A stretch of 64,000 nt of DNA from Larus michahellis (Eukaryota; Chordata; Aves; Charadriiformes; Laridae), in assembly GCF_964199755.1 (NCBI RefSeq), contig NC_133900.1:74880727-74944726 (forward strand). Reading direction: 5' to 3'. Made by a program: the position numbers and the translations under genes. Below, in pieces: positions 1-13,200 of the stretch; positions within the stretch are counted from its first letter, which is position 1; each line of letters opens with the position of its first letter. The notes beneath the pieces are model-generated. The model saw only the letters and a list, made by a program, of their open reading frames with translations, had not been told where the DNA came from and made no database searches.

Positions 1-948
1 CATGGTAGCTATCATGCCCTTGAAAGACATTTTGAAAATTAGCGTCTTTCTTTGAGGCATCCTCTGTGACTCCTTCAGACATGTTTAGGGCTTTTTTGAG
101 GCATTACTACTTCTCAACTTCATGCTGTGCACTTGGTGATTAAAAAGTACCATTAAATTCTAATGACTTGGTCCCGATTCAAATATTTGTTCTAAAATGT
201 TTCAGGCAGGTTCATTCATCCCTAGTTTTTAAAAACTTTGGGAAAGTAATCTCTATCACAGACAAATTGTTCATCGGGCTGTTGTGAGGTAGCCTTCAAA
301 TTCTCGAACGCTCCTTTCCTACTTGTTCACTTCTTGGGCTTGCAAACTCTTTTGCAGACTGCTTGCTTCTGATTAATTTGCAGAGACTTTAATATTCTTT
401 TAATCATATTGCTCCTTAAGCATTTCTGCTGCTTCAGTATTGTAGAGATTTAAAAACTGAGTTATTCATTTTTACTTTTCTTTGTTTTGGCATGACTTGC
501 AGTTACAGAAAGATAGAGCTTCACTGTGGAACACATTCACTGTTTAAAAGTGTTATCGGTTTTGTGTGTTTTGATTCACCCATGAGACTGATTAAAGCTT
601 GTCTTTTAAGAAACGTTTTATCTATTCACCTATCTGCACCTTTTTAACTGGTACTTTAAAGTAGTTTCGTTGCTCATTGCTTTCCTCCTTTTTTTCCTTA
701 AAGGGGGAAATTTGCCTTAAATTTCAAGAAGTTCAATATAAAAATGTTTTGGGATGTACTTTCCATTGCTGACAACTGAAGTTTTGTTTCCTATCGGTCT
801 TTCTGTTGCAGAAGATAAGATTTTTCACATGTGTATACTTTATATAATATATATTTAGTTTTTGTAAGTATGTAAGGCTTACACACTTACACTGTATACT
901 GGCAGTACGTTATACAAGTTTCCCAATAAAACTGCAGTGTTGGTGAAG
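1..948 (+). other. probable 3' UTR end of an unidentified plus-strand transcript
   Basis: This T-rich stretch has no open frame of note and ends with AATAAA at 925-930, followed at once by a G/T-rich segment (gtgttggtgaag), as expected for a vertebrate polyadenylation site. I see no coding exon to name the gene. In human the gene upstream of RASL11B is USP46, but it reads the other way, so it would not place a plus-strand 3' end here unless the order differs in this bird. It could also be the end of a lncRNA. Confidence 0.35.
925..930 (+). terminator. polyadenylation signal AATAAA
   Basis: A canonical hexamer sits 10-30 bases before a GT-rich downstream element (931-960). This is the best-formed plus-strand polyadenylation signal in the left end of the window. 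Confidence 0.4.
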
Positions 949-3900
949 TCCTGATTTCCTATAGCTATTAATGAAATGCCCATGTGTCACTAAGTGATGG
1001 TGTTGCATCTAAGCCTGGCCTTTGCTGTTCTGTCTTTCTGAAACATCTGGTCGGAAAGGCTGACGAAGAGAGAGGGAATCCATCCTAAACATGATCTACT
1101 ATTCTGGTTTCATACAGCACAAATGGATTCAGTTTGCAAGAATGAAAAAAGTATACTTGAGACTCTGTGTTGAATAGTTAATGTCTCACCTTACCTTGTT
1201 CTTCAGGTAACTAGGCAATCTTAAGGCACTATTCTTTAAAAATGGAAAGAGCTTTTTCAGTACAACTGGTTTAATACAAAATCAAAGTAGAGTTTGCATT
1301 TTAAACTAAAGAAATATCAAATTATTTCATGTGTTTAGAAAGCTTATGACTTTTTACCTTTGACTGTTATCACCCAGTTGGGGCCATTATTCTGTGCTGA
1401 AGGCTCATTTTGAAGAAACGATGGTTGGAAAGATAAGTCACGTGAGAGTACTCTGTTCTATGACTTCTCATGAGTAGTTATAATAAATCTCTTACCAATT
1501 AACTTTGACTTGTTTCTATTCCATTTTTAGGCTTTTTGGAATACAAATACGTCAGTTCAGGTATCATTCACCTAATTAATTTTATCATATAACATGTTAA
1601 AGTAGCGAAGCAAAACAAAGGGATTAGTATTAGTCTAGGAATATGAAGTAAGTCTAAATCTCATAACTTTGTTGTAAACTGTCTTATTCACCCTGACCAC
1701 CACCCTGTGGGACTGTGTACTTGGGGCTGTGCAGTTCCTTAAGAGAGAGCTGGTTTGTATGAGCGCTGTCCTCTAAATGAATTTATAACATTGCAATATT
1801 CCCTTTTATTACTCATTGGAAAAGTGAAGACTAATGGAAGAAAAAGAGCCAGGTTTCCTGGAGAATAGTCAAGGGCTAACTAGTTGGCTTACACCATCAC
1901 AGATTTGTATTAACTAGCCTTGTTACAGGCTAAATGACATTAAACCAAATTCTGCCATTTTATAAATGTTTGTATGTATGGTTTGTACAACAGGGATTTA
2001 TATGAGAGAGTTTGGGGAAATAAGGACAGAAGAAAGCTATAATATAGCTTCTAATCTGTACATTTCTGTTTTTTTCTGGCTATTGATTGCAAATTTAGGA
2101 ATGCTGGTTCAGTTTTTCATTGACTAAATCTGCAAGAATGTTAAATTTGTTCAGCAAGACTGAAGACTGTCAGAGAGAAGGGGGAATATTTTCATGTCTT
2201 TGTATTTATTCTGTGTTTTAGCAGAAACACAGTTAAAAAGCATTCCTTTTAGTAAGTTGTTACAATTGTTGAGATTCAATGATCAAAGGAAATGCAGATA
2301 AAAAAGCTGAAGAATGAAATGTACTTTGGGAGTAACATGTCTAAGCCCTGGACTGTTTTCTCCACACAGGGCTACAGGCAACAACATTGTTTTGTGTTCT
2401 GAGCAAGACACAAAAAAGCTTATTCTTCCCTCTTTTTTGTATTGGGAAGAGTTTTTGGGGGACCACCTTGAAAGTCTGGTACTCCCCAAGAGTTTTAGTT
2501 CTGAGGAGCCTGGCAATATCAGAATTTGTTTGACTACTTCTACGTAGTAACACAAATTTGTGACCTCTGAGGTTTGTACTGCTTTAAGAATCTAAAGTGT
2601 GGATGCAGGTATTAATTAATTTTAAAGTTAAGTTTATGACTCTTTGTGGCCTTATGTTAATAAATCATACTTCTTGATCTTCAGTGGGAAGCTTGGAGGC
2701 AATACTCAAGTAATAATGATTACTTGTTTTCCTACCTATTATTTTGAGTTAATGGTTAGTTGCCTGCATCTTCCTTATTTTTCCTCATGCCTTCCCATAA
2801 TGTTACGGTCATATTTAAGATTCTTGAGTTTATTCAAAGAGCAAAATAGCAGTGGGGTGAGAATATAGGCTGAATGCATTTGTACCTAAGAAACAATGGG
2901 TGTGCATCCCATGTATTCTGGTTTGGATCAATGCAGGCAGGCATTTCTTACAAAACTACAGCGTATGAGATGGAATAATCCTCTTTTCATGGTCATTAGA
3001 TATCAGATCCATAAAGAACACATGTTCTTAAAACTTTCTACACTTGGTTTCAGATGCATCTCACATTGGGTTTTTCCACACATCAATACTTTTGCTTATC
3101 TAAATAAAGCTAAAAGCTGCATGACCTTCACTGACGTTCATTGCTGCAGAGAGGGCCTTTTCTGTTCAGTGGGCTTTGATGTAAAGATCAGAGATTTCCT
3201 CACATGCTTTCATATTTAAGGTCTACAGCTTTGACTCCATGCATAAACACTGAACACTATAATACTGAAAACACTCATCCTCTTTCAGATTAAAAACAAA
3301 GTATGGAAGCTGACAACAATGACTTGCCATCCTCAGATTGTTTTGTATGTGTTTACTGTAAGACAAAAAGTTAATTTAATTCCCAACCTATTCTAATGAA
3401 TGTATTTTAACTTAAATTAACTTTATTGAAATCCTGAGCAGGAGGAATTGGAAACAGGCGGAGTCTAGGAAGAGCAGTGCAAACAAAACCAGGGGATGAA
3501 AAAATGCTGGGAGTTCCTGCTTTTAGCATTGCTTGGGATTGGAGACAACAGGTCGTGCAGATCCCTAGTTTGTCTAATGCGGTAACAGGTGAGGTCGTTT
3601 TATTTCCTTCTTGGTGGCGTATTGCACATCAAAGCAGAGGTGGTATGTGGCCTATGATTCAGAGTGTTTTTCAGACTTTCTCCTGATAAGTGAAGGGATT
3701 ACGTGAAGGTAATTTGTACAAAGGAATTTGGCTTAGGTTTTATTAGTGCTCCTGCCATTGAGTCTTATTATAGATGACACAGGAAGATGAAATCCCAGCT
3801 TCTGTTTGGCTGTGTCATCATCTAAGCCTTAAAAATAGAAAATTACCTCATGCAGTTTGGAAAGTGAAAGAAAATAAATAGCAGCTCTATAGAAAAAATT

Positions 3901-6900
3901 CTCAGCAAGCTGCTTGGAAAAACCGCTAACTGTAATGTTCTCAGGATTTTAGTAATGACTTCTATTAGGTTCATCATTTTTTTTTTCCTCTGAAGTGTAA
4001 ACATAAAATACATACAACATACTTTATTGGTAAAGTAACCAGAAGGGAATAAAGCCAAGTATAGCATATAGAAAGATGGAGTCTGTTTCCAGAAATAATG
4101 TGTTCTCTCCCACATACCCAGACTCAGGACAGTGATTTCAGGTCCAGTATGGCACAAGCTTTTTAGAGTTGCTGGTATGCTGTGACATACCATGGGGTTT
4201 TTTTCCAGATGCCCATGGATTTTCTCAAAACTGCTGGTTTAGACCTTGCTGTTTCAATTTGCGGATAGGTTATGTCCTCTTGGTCCTATGTTGTGTGGTA
4301 TAAAAGAAAAAAAGGAAAAAAAAAAAGAGTAAGATAAGAAGAAATCAGTAGAAAATATAAAAAAGAAAAGAAAAAATCTCTTCTAGTGCTCTACATGAGA
4401 TCTGGAATTTTCATCTAGATGTACTCCTACATGCTATCAAGAAAAGCTATTAAAAGAAAAAATGGGTATAATGATAGAACTCATACGTGCAATAAAAATG
4501 TTTTAACTCCGTGATATATTTTTATGGTAACAGTAATGTGGAAACTATTAAAAAGCAACCCCAAGAAATATAAGATGACATTATCACTCCCATTGCTGGT
4601 TCTTATACTGCATAATGAGTATGTTTGTTGGAATCGTGTTTCAGCTGCAATCCTTTCAGTTGTCCACTACTCCTTGTTAGTATATTGTTGATGGCAGGGC
4701 ATGAATAATTTTTGGCCTTACGCAAAAAAGGGGCTGCCAGATCAGTGTTTTCGTATCGTTTTGTTGTAGGGAGAGCACCCCAGATTTGGGTCCCTAATTG
4801 TAGGACATTTCTTCTGCCTAGTGTTGGAGATTCTGCATTGGCAATGCTGTCCGATTCCCACCTGTGTAGGGTTAAGGCTGAGAAGTGTCACTGATCTGAG
4901 CTAGGTGCCATCTGCTCTCTTGGTCTCAGCTGCAAAATGATGGTTCCATCTGCTGTGGTTCCTCTCCAGCATTGTTTTACCACATGTGTTAGTTAAAGGA
5001 AACTAATTATACAAATAGGTAGCAGACTCTTTATACTCCTACTGGGGTGCTGTACCTCTAGCTTTTCTTCCAAGCTTATGTTTTATTGCTCTATCTGTTT
5101 TGATTCACAATGAGTATTTAATCTGTTCTCACCTGACTGAATACACGACACTGCAGCGCGTTGGTTTCCTGTGAGTCAGAGCAAAAAGATCTCAAGGTAC
5201 TTCAATAGGTTGGCCCTATTAAGCTCTACACCAAGTTCCTCAGATTGCCACGTTCTTCCCAGGCTCCTCAGGTTGCAATCTTCCTCCGCAGTAGCCATGA
5301 TTTTCTCTTCTCATGGGGCTTCCTCCCTTCAACCAGTTTATGAACACTCACTAGATTTATTATAGTATTTGAGTTTTGTTGTTCCAGCTTCTCAGAAATA
5401 CTAAACAAAAAAACATTTTAAACTGACAGAATATGGAGAAGCAACTGCTGTTAATAAACGCTATGGGGTATGAGCGTGTCATTTGAAAGAATTACAAAAT
5501 TAGACAGATTAAACAGAGTTTAAGATATGGAAAAATATTAGCTCTGCCTTGTAGGTATCTGTGTAACTGATTAATTCTTACAATTTCAGACAGTATTAAA
5601 CTGATATTTAAAAATTACAAAAAAAAATTATTTTTATTTCTTGCCTACACGGAGCATATTTTAGAGGTGAGCAGGAAGAGAAAAATTATTGTCATTGTCA
5701 TAATTCTGTAATGAATTTAGCACCACCTCGCTTATGCGCTATTCACTGTGTAGTCCATAATTTTTGTAAATTCTTTCCTTGAACTGTTTGCTTACTTTCT
5801 TCGGAAATTTCTAGGAAGAAGAAAGTGAGCCAAGAATTCATAATAAAACATTGAGAACTTGAGTGTCTGTATTTATGCCATTAGAGAGGGGCTGAGGGTT
5901 TTCCTTTTTGACTAGAATTCTGATTAGTAACTGAATGCAGCTTCAGCTACCAGATGAGTACTCTCTCTCCATATTTGGATATAAGGTTTGGATATGAAAT
6001 AAAAATGTAAAAAAAAAAATAGTGAATATATTATATACCCTCTTAAATATCCCAGGTATCTCAAACAGCTTCACAACGCTATGAGTCACAGTGCTACTGT
6101 CACTTTGGGAACTGTAAGCAGATACAGCATTTGTTATGTAGTTATTAACAGCCCCCATGTAACCCTTGGACAGAACTTGATTTATGAGGAAGAAAATATA
6201 GATAGAGCACTACCGTTGCAGAATGGGTGGGTTTTTTTAGAAAATTGTTACATTTTTTAAGTGGAGATGTTATTCCATGTAAACTGTAGCATGATAGAAG
6301 AGCTGCTCTCAGCTCTCTCTGACTTGAGACCTATCAATTAGAGTCTGAAAAGGCTGCTCAAATCTAGGTAGCTTTAAAACTTCCAAAACTTGGAAGTCAC
6401 AAGGACCTGTAAATCAGGATGGTAGATGACAAGCATACTAGTACAAATGTAGGGCAGATCTTCAGACAATTTCACCAAAATTCAATGAAACTCTGCTTGT
6501 TTACTTCAGCAGAGAGTCAGGTCGCCCCACTCCTCTCTACAAACCTCGGTTATCTTTATGAGGTTGCTTTTCATAACCTACTGTCTAAAATTATTTGATG
6601 TCCTGTCCTCAGTCTTGCCTCTTTGTTATCTCAGGAGTTCACCTCACCATTCCTATTCCGGGCTGTGCGACCAGGTGCCCTGGCACAGTCTGAAGGTTTG
6701 GGGTTATATAAAGTTGGGTTATTTATACCATTTCTCACTAATCCCCATGCTGTTAATGTGAACTCATCTTTGATCTTGTTCAGCAGGGTGTCACAATTTT
6801 CTAGCTTGACTCATACCATTTCTCATGTACTACCTTTGGTTTTCGCTTTGCAAATGATAATCTTTATTCTTCCGTGTAAGTGATCTGTCCTTCCATTGTG

Positions 6901-9723
6901 GCTTCTGTAGTTTAATCATGAATTATTCCCATTTCACTGCTTTTTTTTTTTTTTTATGCAGGGTAATTATATTATTACTGAGTATGCCTTAAGAAAGTTA
7001 TTTAATAAGTTCCCAATATTTTGTGCGTGTTTGTGTGATGACAGAGAGAAAAAATCCCTTGCAATTTGTAATCAGAATCTTTAAAGTAGTTATAGACAGT
7101 GATGTAAGTGCCTTTGGTTTTATTCTGTTAGACTTTTACATAGTTTAGGTATGTCTTGAGATTTGAGTACAAGTTGGACTGCTTGAGAGGGTCTTGCATA
7201 AAATCCAGTAATGCAAAATGCTGTTGCCATTTTCTTGTGGAAAAATAAATTAGAAGTGAATATTTCATGTATTGAAAAATGGGCAGAGAGGGATTTTTTT
7301 TTTCCTTCCAAGTAAGTTATTTTCAGTTGTCAGATTTCAAAGCTTCAAGTTAGAATATCACACGGATCATCTGTTTGTTTATATTCTCTGCTGCCTTTCA
7401 GATCCACTCTGGAAGAATTTTTCATGCTAGATTCTATAAATTGCATTTTTCAAAGTAATTGAAAATAAAGATTTTTAGGGTAGGGTAGGGTTTTTCAGAA
7501 GTATTCAGAACTGGATTCTTTCCAGTCTTTCTGAAATCAGAGTTTTACTGTTAATGTCAATAGAGCAAAATTTGGCCAGTGCTGAATAGTTTGAAAATCC
7601 CTCTGTTGGTTACTGAAAGCAAAATCATTGGTATTCCTTAAACTCTTCAGGAGGCAGGGCATGTTTCGTTCATCCAAGTGAATTGGATTGGCCACACTGA
7701 AACTATGGATAATGTAATTCCATATTTATGTCACAAAGCCAAGAGGAAAAAATCAATTTGTTATCCTGTAGGCACTGAGTGAAATATAAAACATACAAAT
7801 GTAGTTGTAGACTGTCTTTCAAGAAGCCTTAGTCCGTGCCCCAGGTATCACCAAATAGAGCCATTGCACGATATAAGCAGTCTTGCAAAGACAAACTATT
7901 TTAGTAGGCAGGAGCTTGATTTGAGGAAATTGTTTTTGTTACTCACGATGCAGTTCTTTTAAGAACCTGAGCTAGTCCTGTGTAATACTAAACTCCCTGC
8001 CTGAATTTTGTTTCCTAAAATACAACTCTAGGGATAGAGTCGCTATTTACAGTTCGTACTCATAGTCTGTAACACGCTTCAGGGCCAACCTGTAAATGAA
8101 AGCAATCATCGAGGTAAAGAGGTTTAGGAAAAGATGAGTTTCATGCACAGAATGGTATGGAAGACATGATTGAGAATACACAATTGATCTCAGATTTTTG
8201 CGTGCACGTTTTAGTGTCATTGTGGTAGCATCAGTGGGGTAAAAGAAAATCCTATTTAAACTATATGTAATTAATTTTAATTAAAAAGCAGGTAGAACAT
8301 ATTGTTAAAATAATGAAACAAATCTGCTTACAAAATGATAGCTTGAGGGAGCACCATGAGATGACTGAAAAAGAGAAGGAAAATAGCCATCACATACAGG
8401 GGTGTTGTAATTCCAATTTTATTTTGAAACTGTAAAGCTACTGCAAATTTAATTTACATTTTTTTGGCATGGACTGGAGAAAAGTGTAGATCTGATTGTG
8501 TGAATGCTTCTGAAAATTGAAAGCAGAAAGTGAAGATGCAGTGCTTGGTGTTTCACACGTTGTGCAGGAACATTGAGAGCTGGGTTTGGTTGCTCAGTTT
8601 GGTGAACAGTTCAATAACCACCGCAAACCGAATCCTATCTATTGTGGTAAGTCCACTTCTTCAGTCCCCTAAAACCGTTAACTGGGGGTAAAAAAAAGCA
8701 AAGCCCCATGTTGGAGAGATGTCAAATATTGTTTGTGACAACACAGGCTCAGTAGCCTGTTCCACCAACAAAGTATTGATGTAAGATAAATTACGAAATC
8801 AAAGTGAGAATTAGTTGATGATCAAAACTTCTGCAGAGTTGATGTAAAATTGTCAAGAACAGAACAAAATATAGAACAAAATGTAGAGATTTTGTAAAAA
8901 TATGTCTAGTGCACATCAAAACTAAACTAGTCTTTCTTTTTGTTTGATAGTTTATAAATAACAACTAGAAGCACTTCACACACCTTTCACATTCCTGATC
9001 TATAATTTAGCGAGAGGTGGGATATTCAGTACAGGTAACTGGTTATTAGTGTCTGTAGGTGAATAGTTTAGGAGTCTGAAATATACTGTGTTCACAATTG
9101 TAATCTACTAAAAAGACGTCTAAAACACAAGCCGTATGATTAAGAATGTTACATATCAAGTCAGTAATGTTGCTCTAGAAGCTTACTTATCTTTTCAACC
9201 TTGCGTAATTTTCCCCCAATAAATTTTAGGCAGGCAGTTTGTCCAGAAAAGGAATTGTTCATTTAAGTAATTGCTGTTAATTCAGCTGAAAAAAACCCCA
9301 AGGGTAACATCCGCTCTGCTTGTTGGAAAAGCTGTGCTCAAATTCGGCAAGAACATCTTTGAGTTTTCAAATGAGATTGGTTTTATTGACTGCATGGTTT
9401 TGATCCTTGTCTAACTGGAAACAGAACTGTTTGAGATGACAGCCTGCGGCTCTTTGCTCGTCATTCAGCTATGGCTCAGCTGAACGCAGTGCTGGGGGTT
9501 TTACCACATTTACTTGCTGCTTTTGATTCCAAGCAGTTTGGAGGAGGTTTGCTAATGTAAATATGCATACAGAAACAGCCTGCACCAGAGATGGATGGTC
9601 ATCCAAGATTAATCAGAACAAAGACAGAAGACTCATCAAGAATGTAGGTCCCAGCAGGCCCAGCTTCTATGGGGCATTATGTCTTCAGGAAAGAGTTAGG
9701 GAGCAAGGATAAAGCTAATCACT
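949..9723. other. intergenic DNA without recognised genes
   Basis: This is AT-rich, non-repetitive-looking sequence with stops in all frames. The longest open frames (about 60-116 codons) show no family resemblance and no splice context. A 15-T run lies at 6941-6955 and a purine-rich A tract at about 4305-4345. Three GGGTA-like units near 7475-7490 are too short to be called telomeric. No RNA gene was recognised. Confidence 0.6.
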
Positions 9724-10293
9724 TATTCATAGTATGGTTTGGGTTGGAAGGGACCTTAATGAGCACCTAGTCCCAACCCCCTGCCATGGGCAGGGACACC
9801 TCCCACTAGACCAGGGTGCCCAAAGCCTCATCAAAGTGGCCTTGAACACTTCCAGGAAAGGGGCATCCACAACTTCTCTGGGCAACCTGATCCAGTATCT
9901 TACAACCCTCACAGTAACGAATTTCTTCCTAATATCTAATCTAAATCTACCCTTCTTCAGTTTAAAACTGTTACCCCTCATCCTATCGCTCCACTCCCTG
10001 ATCCAGAGTCCCTCCCCATCTCTCCTGTAGCCCCTTTAGGTACTGGAAGGGGGTATAAGGTCTCCCCGGAGCCTTCTCTTCTCCAGGCTGAATAACGCCA
10101 ACTCTCTCAGCCTGTCCTCATAGGAGAGGTGCTCCAGCCCTCTGATCATCTTCATGGCCCTCCTCCGGACCCGCTCCAGCAGGTCCGTGTCCTTATGCTG
10201 TGGGCTCCAGAGCTGGACGCAGTACTGCAGGTTGAGTCTCACCAGAGCAGAGTAGAGGGGCAGAATCACCTCCCTCAACCTGCCGGCCATGCT
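9724..10293 (-). mobile_element. CR1 LINE, 5'-truncated copy
   Basis: Read on the minus strand this is a CR1 3' portion: the last part of ORF2 (about 10036-10293) followed by the 3' UTR. The ORF2 fragment contains the recognisable strings [13 protein letters not shown] and [13 protein letters not shown]. At the left edge the UTR shows the typical gtttgggttggaagggacc block, ending next to a decayed ATTCTATGA-type tail. The copy is cut off at its 5' side near a glycine-arginine-leucine stretch, as most CR1 copies are. The reverse-transcriptase catalytic part is absent, so it cannot be active. Confidence 0.93.
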
Positions 10294-13200
10294 TAAGGGA
10301 AATGATGGGGCCTCATTACAATTTGCATACCTGTGAAAGTATACTCTCAGGCATTTGTAGGGCAAGAGAAGGATACAATTCCCTCACTCAGGAGTCCGTT
10401 TTCTGTTCTGTCCCTGGAGCTGCAAATCTACAAATGAGCCAAAAGGGATGTAATCAGTGCAGTGTAAAAAAGTCCAGTGTCATTTATATACAATCGGTCC
10501 TTGTGGTAGCAGAAAGGAACATGGTAAATAAGCCTATAGGGAACACCATAAAATTGCATTTGGTCTTCTTACAGTATGCAAGTTAATTTATTTAGACCTA
10601 ATTTTGTGGAGGAGTTTGTGCCATGGGGTCTGGATATATCCTAAGGGACCTGGTTCTCTATGGTGTTGGGTACCCAGCAGCAGTGCAAGATATATAGCAT
10701 TAATGATTATATAATAGTCATAATTTTGATCTTCTTCAACTGTTTTAAATAGCTGGAATTGTGTGTAAAGCAATGGGAGCAAATATGTCTGCTTATAATC
10801 ATATTTCTATAAAATAGGGTTTTTACTATATTGAGAAAATGAGTTCATTCTTGTATTATCCATTACCTCATTGTACCCACTGTAAAACAGCCAAACACCT
10901 TGGCTACTCAAGGACAGAAGTATAATTTTGTTTAAAGATGTACTCGTGTTCCATTTATTCAGGGCATCTTAATTGTTAGATTCTCTTCATACGGTAACAG
11001 AGCTGCTTTTTGCCAGGTGACAGCTTATAGCAGGTTTACCCTGATTCATAGCAACATGAAAGAAGCTTCCATGAGTCACAAAAATGATAAAATTCTAGTG
11101 AAGTGTTATATATAGGTTTTTGAAACCTAATGTATTGTAACAAAAAGGCTTTTTGTCTTGTGAAGGCAATGTTAGTGTATCAAATCCAGGATATTTTGTA
11201 TAAGGCAGAGACGTTGTCTTATTCAAGTTGCAACATTTACAGCACTGGTTGGCTTGAAAGGAGGAAAAGACAAAATAGGACAAGTGGCAAAATGTTGGAG
11301 CATACTGCTGAAAAGCAAAACCACTGCATTGTATCATCAACTAAGGGGGGGAACCAAACCAAACCAAAACAAAACCAACACAACAAATTACTCTAAATTA
11401 TTATAAAAATTTGTTTTTGAAACCTGGGCTTCATTTTTTCAGTTTTGAAAATCTGAAACTTGCACAAAGCAAGGGGACATGGGAAGAAAATCATCCAGAG
11501 GGTTGCACCAAGGTCTCCATGAGGCCGTGTAGGATCCAAACCCACCATTAAAAGCAGCTAAGGGTTAATAATGAGCACTGAAGCAATGTGTACCTCATAA
11601 GATGGGAGTGGAGAAAAGACTAGCGGCTTTCTCCTCTTTGCCTGTTTTTTGTAACTCAAAAAAAAAACCAACCCAACCTGATAGCTGAGACATTTGCTAA
11701 ATAGTTGCTGTAATAACCATATCAATCTCATTTTAGAATTAGTGCAGATTTATGGCAGGCCCTGGTGATTCTTTTATTATAGAGCCAGGCAGCTGTTTTG
11801 TACTCATCTAATCTCTCAGCATACTAGGGAAAAGCATACAGGTACATTTTGTTCTGGGAATAATTTTTAAAGGGGTTTTGAAATCATTCGGCTATAATCT
11901 TTCACCATTGGTATTCAAGACCGTACTGGCCTAGCCTCTTACTTATTCTTTTCTATGTATACAACATTTAGCAAAGAAATGGAAGGAACACCACTGAGCT
12001 TTCCTTCTTGTTCCAGCATGAGAGCAGGGAATGTAACGCCACCATACCGTAACACTTAGGATGATTTTCAGCTGATATTGGAACACTGACTGACAAAAAT
12101 AACTGAAAGTAAGGTGTCAAAATATCCTACCTTCAAGGCACTTTGTTACTGGAAAATGGGTCAATTCGCATTATTTTCAGGGATGATCGTGACCTTTCTG
12201 CTAACGATCTTATTGGCTTAGCAACATTCAAATTACAGTTCTGTTTAAAAAATAACACCTGAGTATGTTTGCTGTTAGAATGCCTAGGCGGAGGACAAAA
12301 ATCTTACTGAACGCTTAATTGAATGAAACATGTCTGGTCCACATTTGTGTTCCTGATGATCGATTATTCTGGCTTAGCATCTCTGCTGGCTGCATACGTA
12401 TTCAGGGTACCAGAGGCCCTCTTCAATAAGCACGACAATTCAGTTAAGCTGCCTAAACTTCTTGTACCTTTTCCACGTTCCTAATTTAAATTGGCAGTGC
12501 TTATGAACGGTATCAGGTTGTCAGCACTAGAGAAAAGAACCGTTCCTTTTGTTCCCAGAATGAGTACAGCATGAGCTTTCTCATCCGACGGCACAGGATG
12601 ACTGGGTTGAAGAAGAGGGAAAAGTTCCCATCCTTCATCTAATGCAAGAGCCACAAAGGACAACTGGTTTTATAACTCAGCACTAGGCTTAACAGAGGCG
12701 CTGCTGCTGAATCCTATGGCTACCAGTTTATGCGGGGAATATCTCAGTTTTTTGCTGTAAGTACAGTGCACGGTAACAAAACCCTTTCTACTACAGAGCA
12801 AAGATTGATACAGTGTTCACCTCACTTGATCATATGTAGATAATTCTTGATGCTGTGCTCCCTAGAGGAGATAGTAACACCACGTGTATCTTCCTGTACT
12901 CGTGCCTTTTTATGAACCAAGCGATCTAATTTATGTTTATTAAAAATATGGATAGTCCCATAGTACATCTGGAGTACCTTATTCAACTGTTAAAAAGTAA
13001 TTAATTTATACTTGAATCATCTTCACATTACTAATGTAATCAATATGAGTGGCCAAACAAGTACGTTCTGAAGTTCTTGCTGTTAGGGCAATCAAATTCC
13101 ATAAATCTATTATCAAGCTTTCTTTGTTTTACTTACCAAGAAACATTTCAGTCCTACAAATTATCCCATCGCAAAACCTTGCTACCTTGTCATTTAACAA

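Noticed and set aside
7475-7492. Telomere-like TAGGG repeats
   Set aside because: Only about three GGGTA units, and the unit is not TTAGGG; too short to mean an interstitial telomere.
10036-10365. 109-codon minus-strand open frame as a gene
   Set aside because: Most of it is the C-terminal end of CR1 ORF2, and the rest is flanking DNA.
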